The notes under the pieces were generated by a model, which was not told the origin of the DNA, ran no database searches, and saw nothing but the letters and a program-made list of their open reading frames with translations. A stretch of DNA of 64,000 nt, from positions 7,737,650 through 7,801,649 of the forward strand of contig CAJINV010000002.1 of assembly GCA_905178155.1 (NCBI GenBank), in the 5' to 3' direction. Positions 1-9,454 of this stretch are shown piece after piece. Within the stretch, counting starts at the first letter, position 1, and each line of letters starts with the position of its first letter. The position numbers were made by a program, and so were the translations under genes. The stretch is from Amoebophrya sp. A120 (Eukaryota > Sar > Dinophyceae > Syndiniales > Amoebophryaceae).

Positions 1-147
1 CATCCATTCAAACTGCCTAAAACTGAGGCTCCAAATGAAGTAATCCTCTTGGCCCCGGCCAAGATAAAAAAGCCCAAAAAGGGGAAAGGTAGAATCTGCC
101 CTAGCACGATGCTACCATCCATCCAAAATGGCCAAAAACGCGCTCCG

Positions 148-1485
148 CTATGCTTCTGGGCACCAAGAGGAGAACTCCCAGAAACGGGGAATATTCAATA
201 CTACACTGCCCGTACCACGAAACAAAATGTGTACCCCGAGGCCCTGTTCCCCGCCTCTTCGCAAATATTCCAAGCCCAAATCCGTAAAAATCTCCGTCAC
301 GTTCAAATTATCCTTCACGCAGAGCCGGTACAGCTTGAGCCCGAGCCGGGTTGCCAAGCCCTCTACCTCGGCAGGCGTCATCACGGCCTGCTCAATCAGG
401 TCGACCTGGGCGTTTTTTTTTGGATGATTGAAGATCTGTCTGACATCATGAATGACCGCTTCACAAGAACCAGTACATCATCCGCCTTAACGACCACCTC
501 ATCAAAGCAGGTCACATAGAAGAAACACCTTGTTCTGCGCAAGAACGACCACGATGTTGCCACATTCCTCCCGCACCTTATGGAACCAGGACTCTACGGC
601 ATCGAAATCTCGATGGAAAAAAGCCGACGCACCACAACGATCTCTAACCCTGACCTCTAAGCATCTGAAACACAGCGTCAAGATGAAACAGCTTTGAGTT
701 TCGCTTGTGTGTAGTGCCGTGAAGTTGTGCAAAGCCGTTCAGACCATGCAGACGCTCAGACGCACATCGCTTTTTTTCATCGATCCATAAAAAGCTGTCG
801 CGATCGGTTGTGGAGAAGGCTATTATGCAGCAACCTGCTCCGCGGTAATACCCTGTAGTTTTGCCATGGAAGATGAATAAATGCCTGACATTTTTTACCG
901 CCCAACATCAACACTGCAATGTTTTATCCGCATCTCGTCTTGGTGCCCTAGATTATTTGCAGGTACGGGCAGGGGAATCGAAAGCCGTTGGCGTTGCCAT
1001 GTCTTTTCTCCACATTTGTTCAACAACAGTCACTCTCCTCAAAAATCAGCGGAAGAAAAATTAACCCTCTATTGCAGTACCTCTTGTAATCGCGTCGTAC
1101 TCCTCCTGGCCGGCGGTATCCCACAAGAGAAACGTTATTTCCTCATTTGCGACCACCAGCCGCTTCTCCAGGAAGTCTACCGCGAGCGTCTTTTTGTAGT
1201 TGTCCGTGAAAACGCCCTTGGCGAACTTGGTAATCATACTGGTTTTTCCCACCGGCTTGTCCAGGAAAAAACTGTGTGGGACGCGAAAAAGTCCTTAGGT
1301 GAAACCGAAAATCGACTTGGTGGTTCCACAGCATGACAAGGAAGTGTAGGGCTAGGTCTACTTCATGCTTCGCATTGCAGACATTGACATATCACACACT
1401 ACCACAGTATTTTTTTTTTGATTGGATATTGCCCGTTGCCCACCACGATCACCTTCAACGCGGTGTCCACGTCCTGCTCAATCAT
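148..1485 (-). CDS. RAB23: Rab23-like small GTPase, five exons
   Basis: Small GTPase of vesicle traffic; in other eukaryotes Rab23 is linked to cilia. I read exons at about 1485-1432, 1255-1081, 852-794, 606-529 and 405-148, which join in frame to 207 residues, a normal Rab length. The start MIEQDVDTALKVIVVGNG matches the Rab23 N-terminus. Then come the P-loop (VGKTSM), switch I region (DNYKKTLAVDFLE), WDTAGQEEYDAIT, YYRGAGCCIIAFSTTDRDSF, DAVESW, AQNKVDLIEQ and the C-terminal helices (YRLCVKDNLNVTEIF). The chain ends CPEA, which could be a CaaX lipidation box. Introns 853-1080 and 406-528 are GT-AG. Introns 1256-1431 and 607-793 do not have GT-AG ends and have inverted-repeat ends. Exon boundaries at the non-canonical introns are uncertain by a few bases, and another 3' exon beyond 148 cannot be excluded. 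Confidence 0.85.
607..793 (-). mobile_element. Introner-like intron in the Rab23 gene
   Basis: This segment separates the codons for DRDS and FDAVESW, which are adjacent in Rab proteins. Its ends are not GT-AG. The two ends form an imperfect inverted repeat: GCTTTTTTTCATCGATCC reads on the plus strand at about 767-785, and GCTTTTTTCCATCGAGAT reads on the minus strand at about 624-607. Direct-repeat evidence is weak (only TT or TTT). Confidence 0.55.
1256..1431 (-). mobile_element. Non-canonical intron 1 of the Rab23 gene, possible old introner
   Basis: The segment splits the P-loop between GNG and VGKT. On the coding strand it begins CAATATCC after GGG and ends ACAAG before CCG GTG GGA, so the 5' end is not GT or GC. 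The ends are weakly inverted (TCCA, an A-run, then ACTGTG on both sides). Boundaries are uncertain by a few bases. Confidence 0.4.
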
Positions 1486-2839
1486 CTTCTGGCGTTAGTA
1501 TTGGCTTCGTCTTCCTTCAGCAACAGTTTTCCGAGCAGCCGGTACAGCAAGCAGAACTAGAATTTGCAGCACAACTCTGGTCCTCTCTTCTCCTGCTCCG
1601 TATTGGTCTTGCAGCTCGCAACGACAGCAACTGTTGCTGTTCTCGTGATTCCGGCTGCCTCTTTTACGCTTGTCGACGCGGCTTCGGTTTACCACGGTCA
1701 TGAAAAACTGTGCCCGCAACGTCAAAGTGTGGTCCTACTAAGAACATTTCATTCCGTGGACAGGAGCAGGACCGCTCCTCCGTAGCCTGCTGAGGGATTC
1801 CTCTTCTTAGGTGCTTTTTCTAGCCCTCCATCAACATTGTAGCTATTTTTGGCGAAAAGGAGCAGGGTCCTGAAGCTGGATCTGTGCTGCAGTGGCGTGA
1901 AGTGCGTTGGAGAGTACAGCTGTGGTCGTGCACCTACCGTATTGTAAGTAGGTGAGCTGAAGGGCGTACTCTTCAATGTTGTTCGTGTTGTCTGGAAATG
2001 TCAGAAATCAGGACGAGAGAGCATCATTTTCATATCGCGTCGTTGCAGGCGTGCAACATGTTGTTCATTGCTATCTTGTCTTTTTATTTTTGTGGTCTTC
2101 TTTTTTTTTTTTGAAAGGGAGCGCTCTCATTCTAGACTCTATCTTCGTCGACTCGCTCTCCGCTCCCACTCCAAACTTCTAAAGTTTCGTTTTTACTTAA
2201 AGTTCCTCTTCTCTGATCATCTTCAAGGCTTCCTTGGTGCACAGAGTCGCAATCTACCGAGGATCGCTCTGTCTCCCAAGTATGGAACTCATTGCGTCTG
2301 ACAGAAAGAACTACTGCTGGACTGCTCGACTTAGGTGCGGCGTCTTGCTGCTTACCTTATGTGCCAAATGAAAGACAGTGGCAACCACGCACAAAAACTA
2401 AAAACAGATTCAGATTTGCTTGATTGGCAGAAAATAAATGTGAGAAGGTAGTCGATCTGTATACAGGGAGCACGCACGCTCAGAGTCGCTGAGACTACAG
2501 AGCCTAAAAAGGGTGAAACAGTCATCGAATGCGAAACGTTTGAATTTTTCAGGTGGTTGTATTCTCAGCTGCAGTTGTCAGTGGCCGACATATAGGGGAC
2601 AAGCGTCGACTCGTGGTGTTGGCTCTGAACCGCAAAGGTTTTCCACACTATAGAAATTTTCCTTTCCTTCCCGCGGTGCCGGTGCGTAGCCGCGGGAATT
2701 TGAAAAATCTACTAGTTGTAAAAGTTTTGGTGGGTCTCCCCTCCCGAAGAACCTCGGCGAAGAAGCTTCCGGCGCTGTGCCTGGGCCGCAAAATGACCCC
2801 GACTACTGCCAGAGCTGACCCTGGTGCTCGCTGTGCTCC
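1486..2839. other. Intergenic region without a supported gene
   Basis: No reading frame here has protein-like composition. Long T-runs occur near 1410-1420 and 2100-2112. The right end (about 2840-3041) probably holds the 3' exons of the next gene. Confidence 0.4.
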
Positions 2840-3004
2840 TTACTTTTTCTTCGCTCTCCCCCTGCGCACCATCAGCGCCAGCATCAGGATGAAATAAATG
2901 GTCTCGGTGTTCGTTACAAAAGCGCGCCGTGTAAACATAGCTGCAAAGCGGATTCGTGTTCAGCCCAACCATGCCCGCTCCCCAGAGAGCTGCTGCTGCC
3001 AGGG

Positions 3005-5035
3005 CTACAAAGGCGGCCCCAACTTTAGATCTGCGCGACAACTGAGAGGGGAAACACAACGAATTTGTTTCCGCTGCTGTTTGTTCTGGATCAGTTGTCT
3101 CTCCATGAAACTCTGGAAAAGAGTAACTGTCCCCGCGCAGAAGTGACGCGGTGCTGGCACAGGCAGAGCTTGTTGGGGTTCTTCCTGATGAGAAGCATGA
3201 GATGAACCGGAACCACCAGCAACTGCCAAAGAATTTTCGTCTCCTGCATCTTCACCGTCAGAGCTCGGAAGTAAATGCCTCTGCATCAGTTTTTCTCCTG
3301 TGGTCAGTGGCCGATACTCCCGCTGCGAGCCAGTCCCTTGTCGTGCGGAAGAAAGAAAACCTCGGGAAGTCCGTCCACCCTGCTTCGACGAAGCCGCAGC
3401 ACTCTGCCCGCAGAGCCAGGGATTCCGGGGCGTCCGGTGCGGTCGAGGGGACGACGTGCAGCAATGAATAGAAGTACTTGTAATTCTTGTTTCTGGCGCG
3501 CCCCCTAGTAGCGACCCGCTTTCTTCGTCTTCGTCGGAACCAAAGAGCAAACGCGTTGACGATTCTTCTGTTGGAGAGACAACTGGATTCATATTCACGA
3601 CCGCAACTGCCCTGGAAATGGGTGGAGGAAGAAACTGCTCCGCTTCGTCCTCATGACTGTTACGACCTTCGTCATCTACCGTGAACGTGCCTTCCTGCGC
3701 ATCATGCGCTTCTGCTTCCTCGTAGATCTTCATAGAATTGGTGGATGCAGAAACATCTTCACGATCGTCCTGTCCATCAGAATCTTGCACCTCTTTCCGT
3801 TCGTGGTTATGCAAGCTCGCGGAAATAAAACGTGACCCCGCCGCCGAACCATGAGCATGACAACCGTTTTTACTAGACGCACTCGCGGAAAACGAGCGGC
3901 TCATTTCCTTGTGGAACCGCCAGTGTGTTGAGAAGGAGCACGTTGGGGTCGAACAGGACCGTGCGTGCTGATGCGTGTTCCTGCTCTTTCGACTCGTAGT
4001 AGCAGCACGTGCCTCGCTTGGAAGATGAGACAGATGCTTTTTGTTTTCCGTCTCCGCACCCGAGCGGTGCTTCGCAGGTCCCATGATTGCCTTCCTCTGG
4101 TCACTCCTGACGCTCCTTCGTTCGTGAATCCCCGCACCCACCTCTTTTGCTTCTGCCTCTGCACCAAGATTATCATCTTCTACCGATGACGTGCTCGTTG
4201 AGGTTGACGAGGACGTGGCCTCGTTCACTTCCTCCGCTGACATCAAACTCGTGGGCCGAGTCGTAATTTTCGGCGCTTCATCACGATCGGAAGGAGGTGC
4301 ATGCTCTCCGCTTTGTAGTGTTTTTTTACCACCATCGAACGTGGTACGACAACTGCCAGCGCGGTTCTGAATCTGGTGGTCTTGCTGCAGTTCTCGACGA
4401 TTTCGTCCAGAGTCATTACGATTTCGCTCAGCACTGGCAATCTTCTCGGAATCATGAACTTGTTCCCCAACGACTTCGAATTTTTTGTGTAGCTTCTTCC
4501 TATCCTGTGCTGATCCTGATCCTCCCGCAGCTTCCTCGCATGGTAACACGGTTTTGTTTTGCGTCTTCCTTCCGTCGTCCGACCGGACGACAATCCCAAG
4601 CACATGCTCTCGCTCGCTCTCCGTTAGAAATGCCGGGTAAGGTGGCGGGGGATAGACGTCATAATTTTTCGAGGAGCAAAAAGACAGCGAAAAATTATAG
4701 GCCTGTGTGTCTCTGCTCTTGTCGTGTTCTGGCAAGGCTGGAGTAAAACGCGGCTCGCTTTCTTCTTCCCCCGGAAGGCGGACTCGGCTTACGTTGTAGC
4801 GTCCCTGAGCGTCACCGATTATGTCCAGGTCAGGTTCATTTGCCGGTGATACAAGGTCGGCTTCTCCCACAACACCAGCAGTAGAATTAGAATACGTTGT
4901 TGCTTTCCTCGCCAAAACGTAGTGCCATAATCCACATTCAGGCCGGAAGATTAGCAAACCAGCTACAAACGGTGCACAGAAGCGAGTATGATACATCAAG
5001 AGACGACGATCGAATGTAAGTTTCATCTTCATCAT
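3005..5035 (-). CDS. Unknown low-complexity protein, probably with C-terminal membrane segments
   Basis: A 676-codon frame opens with ATG ATG at 5035. The N-terminus has a hydrophobic stretch (FCAPFVAGLLIF, about residues 19-30), a possible signal or anchor. The rest is polar, Ser/Glu/His-rich and repetitive in composition, with no recognised domain. The 3' end is probably spliced. A GT-AG intron at 3042-3127 would join HFCAGT in frame to LSRRSKVGAAFVALAAAALW, a clear transmembrane segment. Another hydrophobic segment (ETIYFILMLALMV followed by RRGRAKKK and a stop at 2840-2842) lies further on in a different frame. The end of the protein is therefore unresolved, and the last ~40 residues of the simple frame may be intronic. 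Function unknown. Confidence 0.6.
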   Translation of the reverse strand: MMKMKLTFDRRLLMYHTRFCAPFVAGLLIFRPECGLWHYVLARKATTYSNSTAGVVGEADLVSPANEPDLDIIGDAQGRYNVSRVRLPGEEESEPRFTPALPEHDKSRDTQAYNFSLSFCSSKNYDVYPPPPYPAFLTESEREHVLGIVVRSDDGRKTQNKTVLPCEEAAGGSGSAQDRKKLHKKFEVVGEQVHDSEKIASAERNRNDSGRNRRELQQDHQIQNRAGSCRTTFDGGKKTLQSGEHAPPSDRDEAPKITTRPTSLMSAEEVNEATSSSTSTSTSSVEDDNLGAEAEAKEVGAGIHERRSVRSDQRKAIMGPAKHRSGAETENKKHLSHLPSEARAATTSRKSRNTHQHARSCSTPTCSFSTHWRFHKEMSRSFSASASSKNGCHAHGSAAGSRFISASLHNHERKEVQDSDGQDDREDVSASTNSMKIYEEAEAHDAQEGTFTVDDEGRNSHEDEAEQFLPPPISRAVAVVNMNPVVSPTEESSTRLLFGSDEDEESGSLLGGAPETRITSTSIHCCTSSPRPHRTPRNPWLCGQSAAASSKQGGRTSRGFLSSARQGTGSQREYRPLTTGEKLMQRHLLPSSDGEDAGDENSLAVAGGSGSSHASHQEEPQQALPVPAPRHFCAGTVTLFQSFMERQLIQNKQQRKQIRCVSPLSCRADLKLGPPL

Positions 5036-5618
5036 CCTGACTTGAGTAGTAACGATTGATTACCGATTATCTGCTGACTACAGATCAAAGTGCGGGAGAG
5101 AATGCGTCAGTAAATCCAAGTATTTTATTTGTACGACGCGGAAATGTAGTTGCAGCGCTAGTCAGACGAGACAGAGGTCACGAGTCGCCCTTGTCGGAAC
5201 GGACAATCAAATCTAAGCTTTACCGTGCGCGAGCTAATAATTCTCCACCCACTTTGCCAAGCACCCAAAACGATGACTGTAGCTGAGTACCTGTTACGGC
5301 AAAACATCAATTACTTCGAAATAGAACAAAGAAAACTAACATCGGCATTCTTCGTATGTTGAATCGCCATTAAGACGCCGCTTCACAGACCCGCAACTGC
5401 GAGCGTTTTCTATTTTCTATCAATCCAAAGAAGACAGCATAATTGAGTTTCGATTGAGAACTTCAATTCACACTTGAATCCACTCTGGCATCTACAAAAA
5501 TTCAATCGAAATACCAGCTCAACATCTTCGTTGTAGTGCCAGTTGTTACAACTAGAGGTGAAAATCATATGCATGCTTCAAGCTTTGACAGAAATCCACA
5601 CATCACCCATTTTTGCCT
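5036..5618. other. Intergenic spacer
   Basis: AT-richer than the flanking genes. I see no gene or repeat in it. Confidence 0.4.
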
Positions 5619-8600
5619 TCAACAGCAGCCGGTCTCATCTTCATCACCCTTTACTTCGGTTTGCCTTTTCCCTTGCTGGCTGCTCGCAAGAAACCCAAGC
5701 TGCAGCTCTGTATCGTTCTTCGGGGGCGGTCCGTTCTTCACTGGAAGCTGAGGCCCGTTCGTCCTCGGGTCGTACGTCACGTTCGAAATTGGACTCCACG
5801 TGAAGGGCTCCGGCGTGCTAGGGTTGGTGGCGGTGGGGGGGACGGGGAGGGGTAAGATCTTCTCGATCTTATTGTTAGGCGCGCTTTCGACGTTCTTCGG
5901 GTTCTCATCGAGAGACGCAACGCTGTTCGAGGGTTCGGTCAATGGCTGCCCCGTCGTCGGACGACTGGTCAAGGCTTTAATCAATTGCTTTTGTTCTTCC
6001 CCCGCCGGTGCTCCCGTCGAGGTCGTTTTGTTCGCTGTCTGCTCCACAGGCAGCACGCTGGTCGATTTTTCGTCTGCCGCAGTTACTGGCGGTGCCTCGG
6101 AGGCAGTAGTTGATGCTGGCGCCGACGTAGTATTTGGTTCTGGATTTGGTTCCTGTGTGGATGACAACGAAGTTGTTGGTGGAGCCTCTGTCGTAGATGA
6201 TGACGAAGTTGTCGGCGGAGCCTCTGTCGTAGATGATGACGAAGTTGTTGCTGGGGCCTCTGTCGTAGATGATGACGAAGTTGTCGGTGGAGCGTCTGTC
6301 GTAGATGATGGCGAAGTTGTTGGTGGAGCGTCTGTCGTAGATGATGACGAAGTTGTTGGTGGGGCCTCTGTCGTAGATGATGACGAAGTTGTTGGTGGGA
6401 TCTGCGTTGTCGATAAAGTCGCTGGCAGGGCCTGCGTCGTAGGTGTAGATGTTGCTGGGGCCTGCGTTGCAGATAGGGTTGCTGGTGGAGCCTGCGTTGT
6501 AGATGAAGTCGCTGGCAGGGCCCGCGTCGTTGTAGATGCAGCTGTTGCTGGAGCCTGCGCTGTAGATGAAGTCGTTGATGACGGGGCCTGCGTAGTAGTT
6601 CTAGATGCAGCTGTAGAAGTAGAGGTCGTCGTCGAAGTAGTTGTGAGCTTTTCACACTTGTCGCCGTTCAAGGAGAACCCGTCGTGGCACGGCCCTGCAC
6701 ATTTCGCCTCACCCTGATCCGGACAGTCCTTCCCCGTCGCGCCGACACCATTTGCACAGATGCAAGTCTTGCTCTCACACACCGTGCCTCGCAAGTAGTA
6801 CCCCTCATCACATGGCGCCACACACTTATCCGCAAAGGGCGTCGGACAGTCCGTCCCCTTCGCCGGGGTTCCATCCGTGCAGCGGCACCTGTTCAAACGG
6901 CAAACCCATGGGTTTTCGGCATCCGGGTGGTAACCAGGATCGCAGGACCTGCACCTATAATCGCTATGATTGGGACACGAAAAGCCAGTCGCCCCCTCAC
7001 CGTTCGCGCAGCGGCATTCCTTGAGTTCGCAACCGTCGTCGTCGGTTTGGTAGTAGCCAAACCGCGAGCAACTAGTGCACTTGACTGTAGATCCGTCTGC
7101 GTCACATTCCTCCCCCGTAGCGTGCGTACCGTGATCGCAGCGACATTTGTTGATCTCACATACAGTTTGTTCTCCGTCCGTGGTGGTATTCGTGTGGTAC
7201 CCTGTGTGGCACTCCCCGGCAACGCAACCAATCGTGACGTGATGCTCGTGGCACGCCGCTGCATCGATAAGCGGCGTGCCATGTGGGCACCTGCACGTGT
7301 TGGCGACACAAGTGGTGCCATTCAAGTGGTATCCAGCAGTAGGGCACGACACACACTGCTCGGCACCGTCAGTTGTACATGCGGCCCCGGTCGCGCCATC
7401 CCCATGCTCGCAAGTGCACTTTTTCAGCCTGCAAGTTTTGCTTTTGTTCGCAGAATCTAAAACATATCCGTCTTGATCGCGGCACGACGTGCAACTAACC
7501 GCCCCGTTTGTTGGGCAGTCGTGCCCTGTTGCGAAATCTCCGCCCGGACAGGCACAGGTTTTGATTTCGCACTTGCTTCCGTTCAAAAAGTAGCCGCCTT
7601 CGCACGGCTCCACACACTGTGCCTCACCGTGCTTCGGACAGTCTGTTCCTGTCGCGCCATCCCCATGCTCGCAAGTGCACTTTTTCAGCCCGCAAGTTTT
7701 GTTCGCTGAATTCAAGACATATCCGTCTTGATCGCGGCATGAAGTGCAACTAACCGTCCCATTTGTTGGGCAGTCGCGCCCCGTTGCGAAATCTCCACCC
7801 GGACAGACGCACGCTTTTAGGTCGCACTTGGCTCCGTTCAAGAAGTAGCCCTCTTCGCATGGCTCTACACACTGCGCCTCGCCGTGCTTCAGACAGTTTA
7901 TTCCCATCGCGCCATCCCCATGCGCGCAAGTGCATTCTTTCAGCCCGCAAGTTTTGTTCGCTGCATGTAACACATATCCGTCTTGATCGCGGCACGAAGT
8001 GCAACTAACCGCCCCGTTTGTTGGGCAGTCGCGCCCTGTTGCGAAATCTCCACCCGGACAGACACACGCTTTTAGATCGCACTTGGCTCCGTTCAACCAG
8101 TAGCCGTTGTCGCATGGCCCTACACACTGTGCCTGACCATGAATCAGGCAGCCAGCACCGGTCGCGGCGGCACCATTTGCACAGGTGCACACCTTAGTTT
8201 CACACGTTCCTGTTATTGCATTCAGGTAGTACCCCGCATCAGGCTCACAGGCTACACACTTCGGCGCGTTGTGCTCGGGGCACTCAATTCCAGTCGCTCC
8301 CTCTCCGTTCGAGCAGGTGCATACTTTGATGTCACAGGTTGCTGCGCCTGCGTCACTATTGAGGTAATAACCATCGCCGGCTGCGCATGATGCGCATTTC
8401 TGCGTTTCGTGGACGAGACAATCAATGCCGGTCGCCCCATCGCCATTCACACAGGTACACTTGTTTTCTATGCACCGATCGTCCGACTCGGTGTGGTATC
8501 CCGGGTCGCACATCCCCGCGGCGCACCCCGGTGTGATTTCGTGGCTCTCGCACTTCGAAGGGTCCGTCAAGGGCTCGCCGAAGTCGCACTTGCACGTGTT

Positions 8601-9176
8601 GGCGGTACACTCCCGCCCGTCGGCGTCCGTGTTGTGATACCCCGACCTGCAGCTAGCGACCTTGCATCCGACCGTGGATCCGTCTGCGGCGCATCCAATG
8701 CCTCCCGTCGGCGTTCCGTTGTCGCACCTGCAGAGGTTGAGCGCACACATGTCGTTCTCGTCCAAGTGGTAGCCGTTGTTGCACGGTGCCACGCACTTCA
8801 TCACATAGCTCTCCGGGCAGTCCTGTTCCCGCGCACCAGACCCGTGCGCACAGCCGCAGACCTTGGGCACGCAGTTTTCGGTCCAGTCCGGCGCGTTCGA
8901 AAAGCCGTCTTTGCAGGCCCCCGCCACACACCCGACCGTGTCGTCGGTCGGCGCGCACCCGAGGCCACGTTTCTCCTGACCGTGCTCGCAAACGCACGTG
9001 TTTTCCTGACACACACCCCCCTCCGGACGGGAGCCCGGGGCGCAGGTGATCGAGGCCTTGGACGTCGTGGTAGTTGTCGTCGTTGCGACCGGGGGAGCCG
9101 GTGATGCCTCGTCCTCAAAATTCATTCCCGGAACCAGGTTACTGTCCCTGCAGGCGTGTTCCACGGCGATTATCAA
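5619..9176 (-). CDS. Cys-rich repeat protein with mucin-like Ser/Thr/Pro region
   Basis: About 1,185 residues. The first ~860 residues are about 20 Cys-rich modules, each with a pattern such as CxCxxGxxATGxxC followed by CxxxCxxGYxLN and another Cys, resembling EGF- or VSP-like extracellular repeats. A Thr/Ser/Pro mucin-like stretch follows (about residues 890-1010) with 12-residue units such as TTEAPPTTSSSS, a likely O-glycosylated stalk. The tail is polar and ends ETGCC. The product is probably secreted or on the cell surface. The frame has no good ATG at its start: codon 9176 is TTG, and the first in-frame ATG encodes MNFEDEASPAPP about 18 codons in. The open frame runs upstream to about 9310 and encodes a hydrophobic stretch (SSYFLGFFLRVYYFQGLIIA), so a signal-peptide exon is probably spliced on from upstream. 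Ligand and role unknown. Confidence 0.75.
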   Translation of the reverse strand: MIIAVEHACRDSNLVPGMNFEDEASPAPPVATTTTTTTSKASITCAPGSRPEGGVCQENTCVCEHGQEKRGLGCAPTDDTVGCVAGACKDGFSNAPDWTENCVPKVCGCAHGSGAREQDCPESYVMKCVAPCNNGYHLDENDMCALNLCRCDNGTPTGGIGCAADGSTVGCKVASCRSGYHNTDADGRECTANTCKCDFGEPLTDPSKCESHEITPGCAAGMCDPGYHTESDDRCIENKCTCVNGDGATGIDCLVHETQKCASCAAGDGYYLNSDAGAATCDIKVCTCSNGEGATGIECPEHNAPKCVACEPDAGYYLNAITGTCETKVCTCANGAAATGAGCLIHGQAQCVGPCDNGYWLNGAKCDLKACVCPGGDFATGRDCPTNGAVSCTSCRDQDGYVLHAANKTCGLKECTCAHGDGAMGINCLKHGEAQCVEPCEEGYFLNGAKCDLKACVCPGGDFATGRDCPTNGTVSCTSCRDQDGYVLNSANKTCGLKKCTCEHGDGATGTDCPKHGEAQCVEPCEGGYFLNGSKCEIKTCACPGGDFATGHDCPTNGAVSCTSCRDQDGYVLDSANKSKTCRLKKCTCEHGDGATGAACTTDGAEQCVSCPTAGYHLNGTTCVANTCRCPHGTPLIDAAACHEHHVTIGCVAGECHTGYHTNTTTDGEQTVCEINKCRCDHGTHATGEECDADGSTVKCTSCSRFGYYQTDDDGCELKECRCANGEGATGFSCPNHSDYRCRSCDPGYHPDAENPWVCRLNRCRCTDGTPAKGTDCPTPFADKCVAPCDEGYYLRGTVCESKTCICANGVGATGKDCPDQGEAKCAGPCHDGFSLNGDKCEKLTTTSTTTSTSTAASRTTTQAPSSTTSSTAQAPATAASTTTRALPATSSTTQAPPATLSATQAPATSTPTTQALPATLSTTQIPPTTSSSSTTEAPPTTSSSSTTDAPPTTSPSSTTDAPPTTSSSSTTEAPATTSSSSTTEAPPTTSSSSTTEAPPTTSLSSTQEPNPEPNTTSAPASTTASEAPPVTAADEKSTSVLPVEQTANKTTSTGAPAGEEQKQLIKALTSRPTTGQPLTEPSNSVASLDENPKNVESAPNNKIEKILPLPVPPTATNPSTPEPFTWSPISNVTYDPRTNGPQLPVKNGPPPKNDTELQLGFLASSQQGKRQTEVKGDEDETGCC
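6150..6410 (-). repeat. 36-bp minisatellite encoding mucin-like units
   Basis: About seven copies of a 36-bp unit encoding 12 residues of Thr/Ser/Pro/Glu-Ala (for example TTDAPPTTSSSS). A less regular Thr/Ala/Pro continuation extends to about 6640. Confidence 0.85.
7305..8075 (-). repeat. Three tandem copies of a ~255-bp Cys-rich module
   Basis: Copies spaced 255 bp (85 codons) lie at about 8075-7821, 7820-7566 and 7565-7305. They encode near-identical residues such as CPGGDFATGRDCPTNG, SCTSCRDQDGYVL and HGEAQCVEPC. The third copy has a two-residue insertion and a diverged end. The nucleotide similarity implies recent duplication or gene conversion. Confidence 0.85.
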
Positions 9177-9454
9177 GCCTTGAAAGTAGTAGACCCGAAG
9201 GAAGAACCCTAGAAAGTAAGAAGATGGGGATGATGCGCGCTCGCGGTCGCGCTCAACAAGTCGAAGTCTGCACTGCGCCGCATGAGTAAAACCGGTCGTT
9301 TCTCCTTCATAAAGCTAAATGAAAACGAAAAGAAAGCGCCAGTGCAAAGAAATGCAAATCTGCATTTTTAGGACGGCCACTACATACATACTCATAATAC
9401 ACAGAAACAAGCGCATCTTCTAAATTCTGGGGACAACTTCAGGGTACTTCTTGT

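Noticed and set aside
1785-1793. TCCGTAGCC, resembling the 5' end of the dinoflagellate spliced leader
   Set aside because: Only nine bases match, it is on the strand opposite the genes, and the rest of the leader is absent.
5800-6717. 305-codon plus-strand frame rich in Val-Val-Asp-Asp
   Set aside because: It is the antisense of the mucin-like minisatellite in the Cys-rich protein gene.
7305-8075. Regular repeat array considered as CRISPR or satellite DNA
   Set aside because: The units are 255 bp, translate without breaks into Cys-rich modules and have no spacers; this is a coding repeat in a eukaryotic gene.
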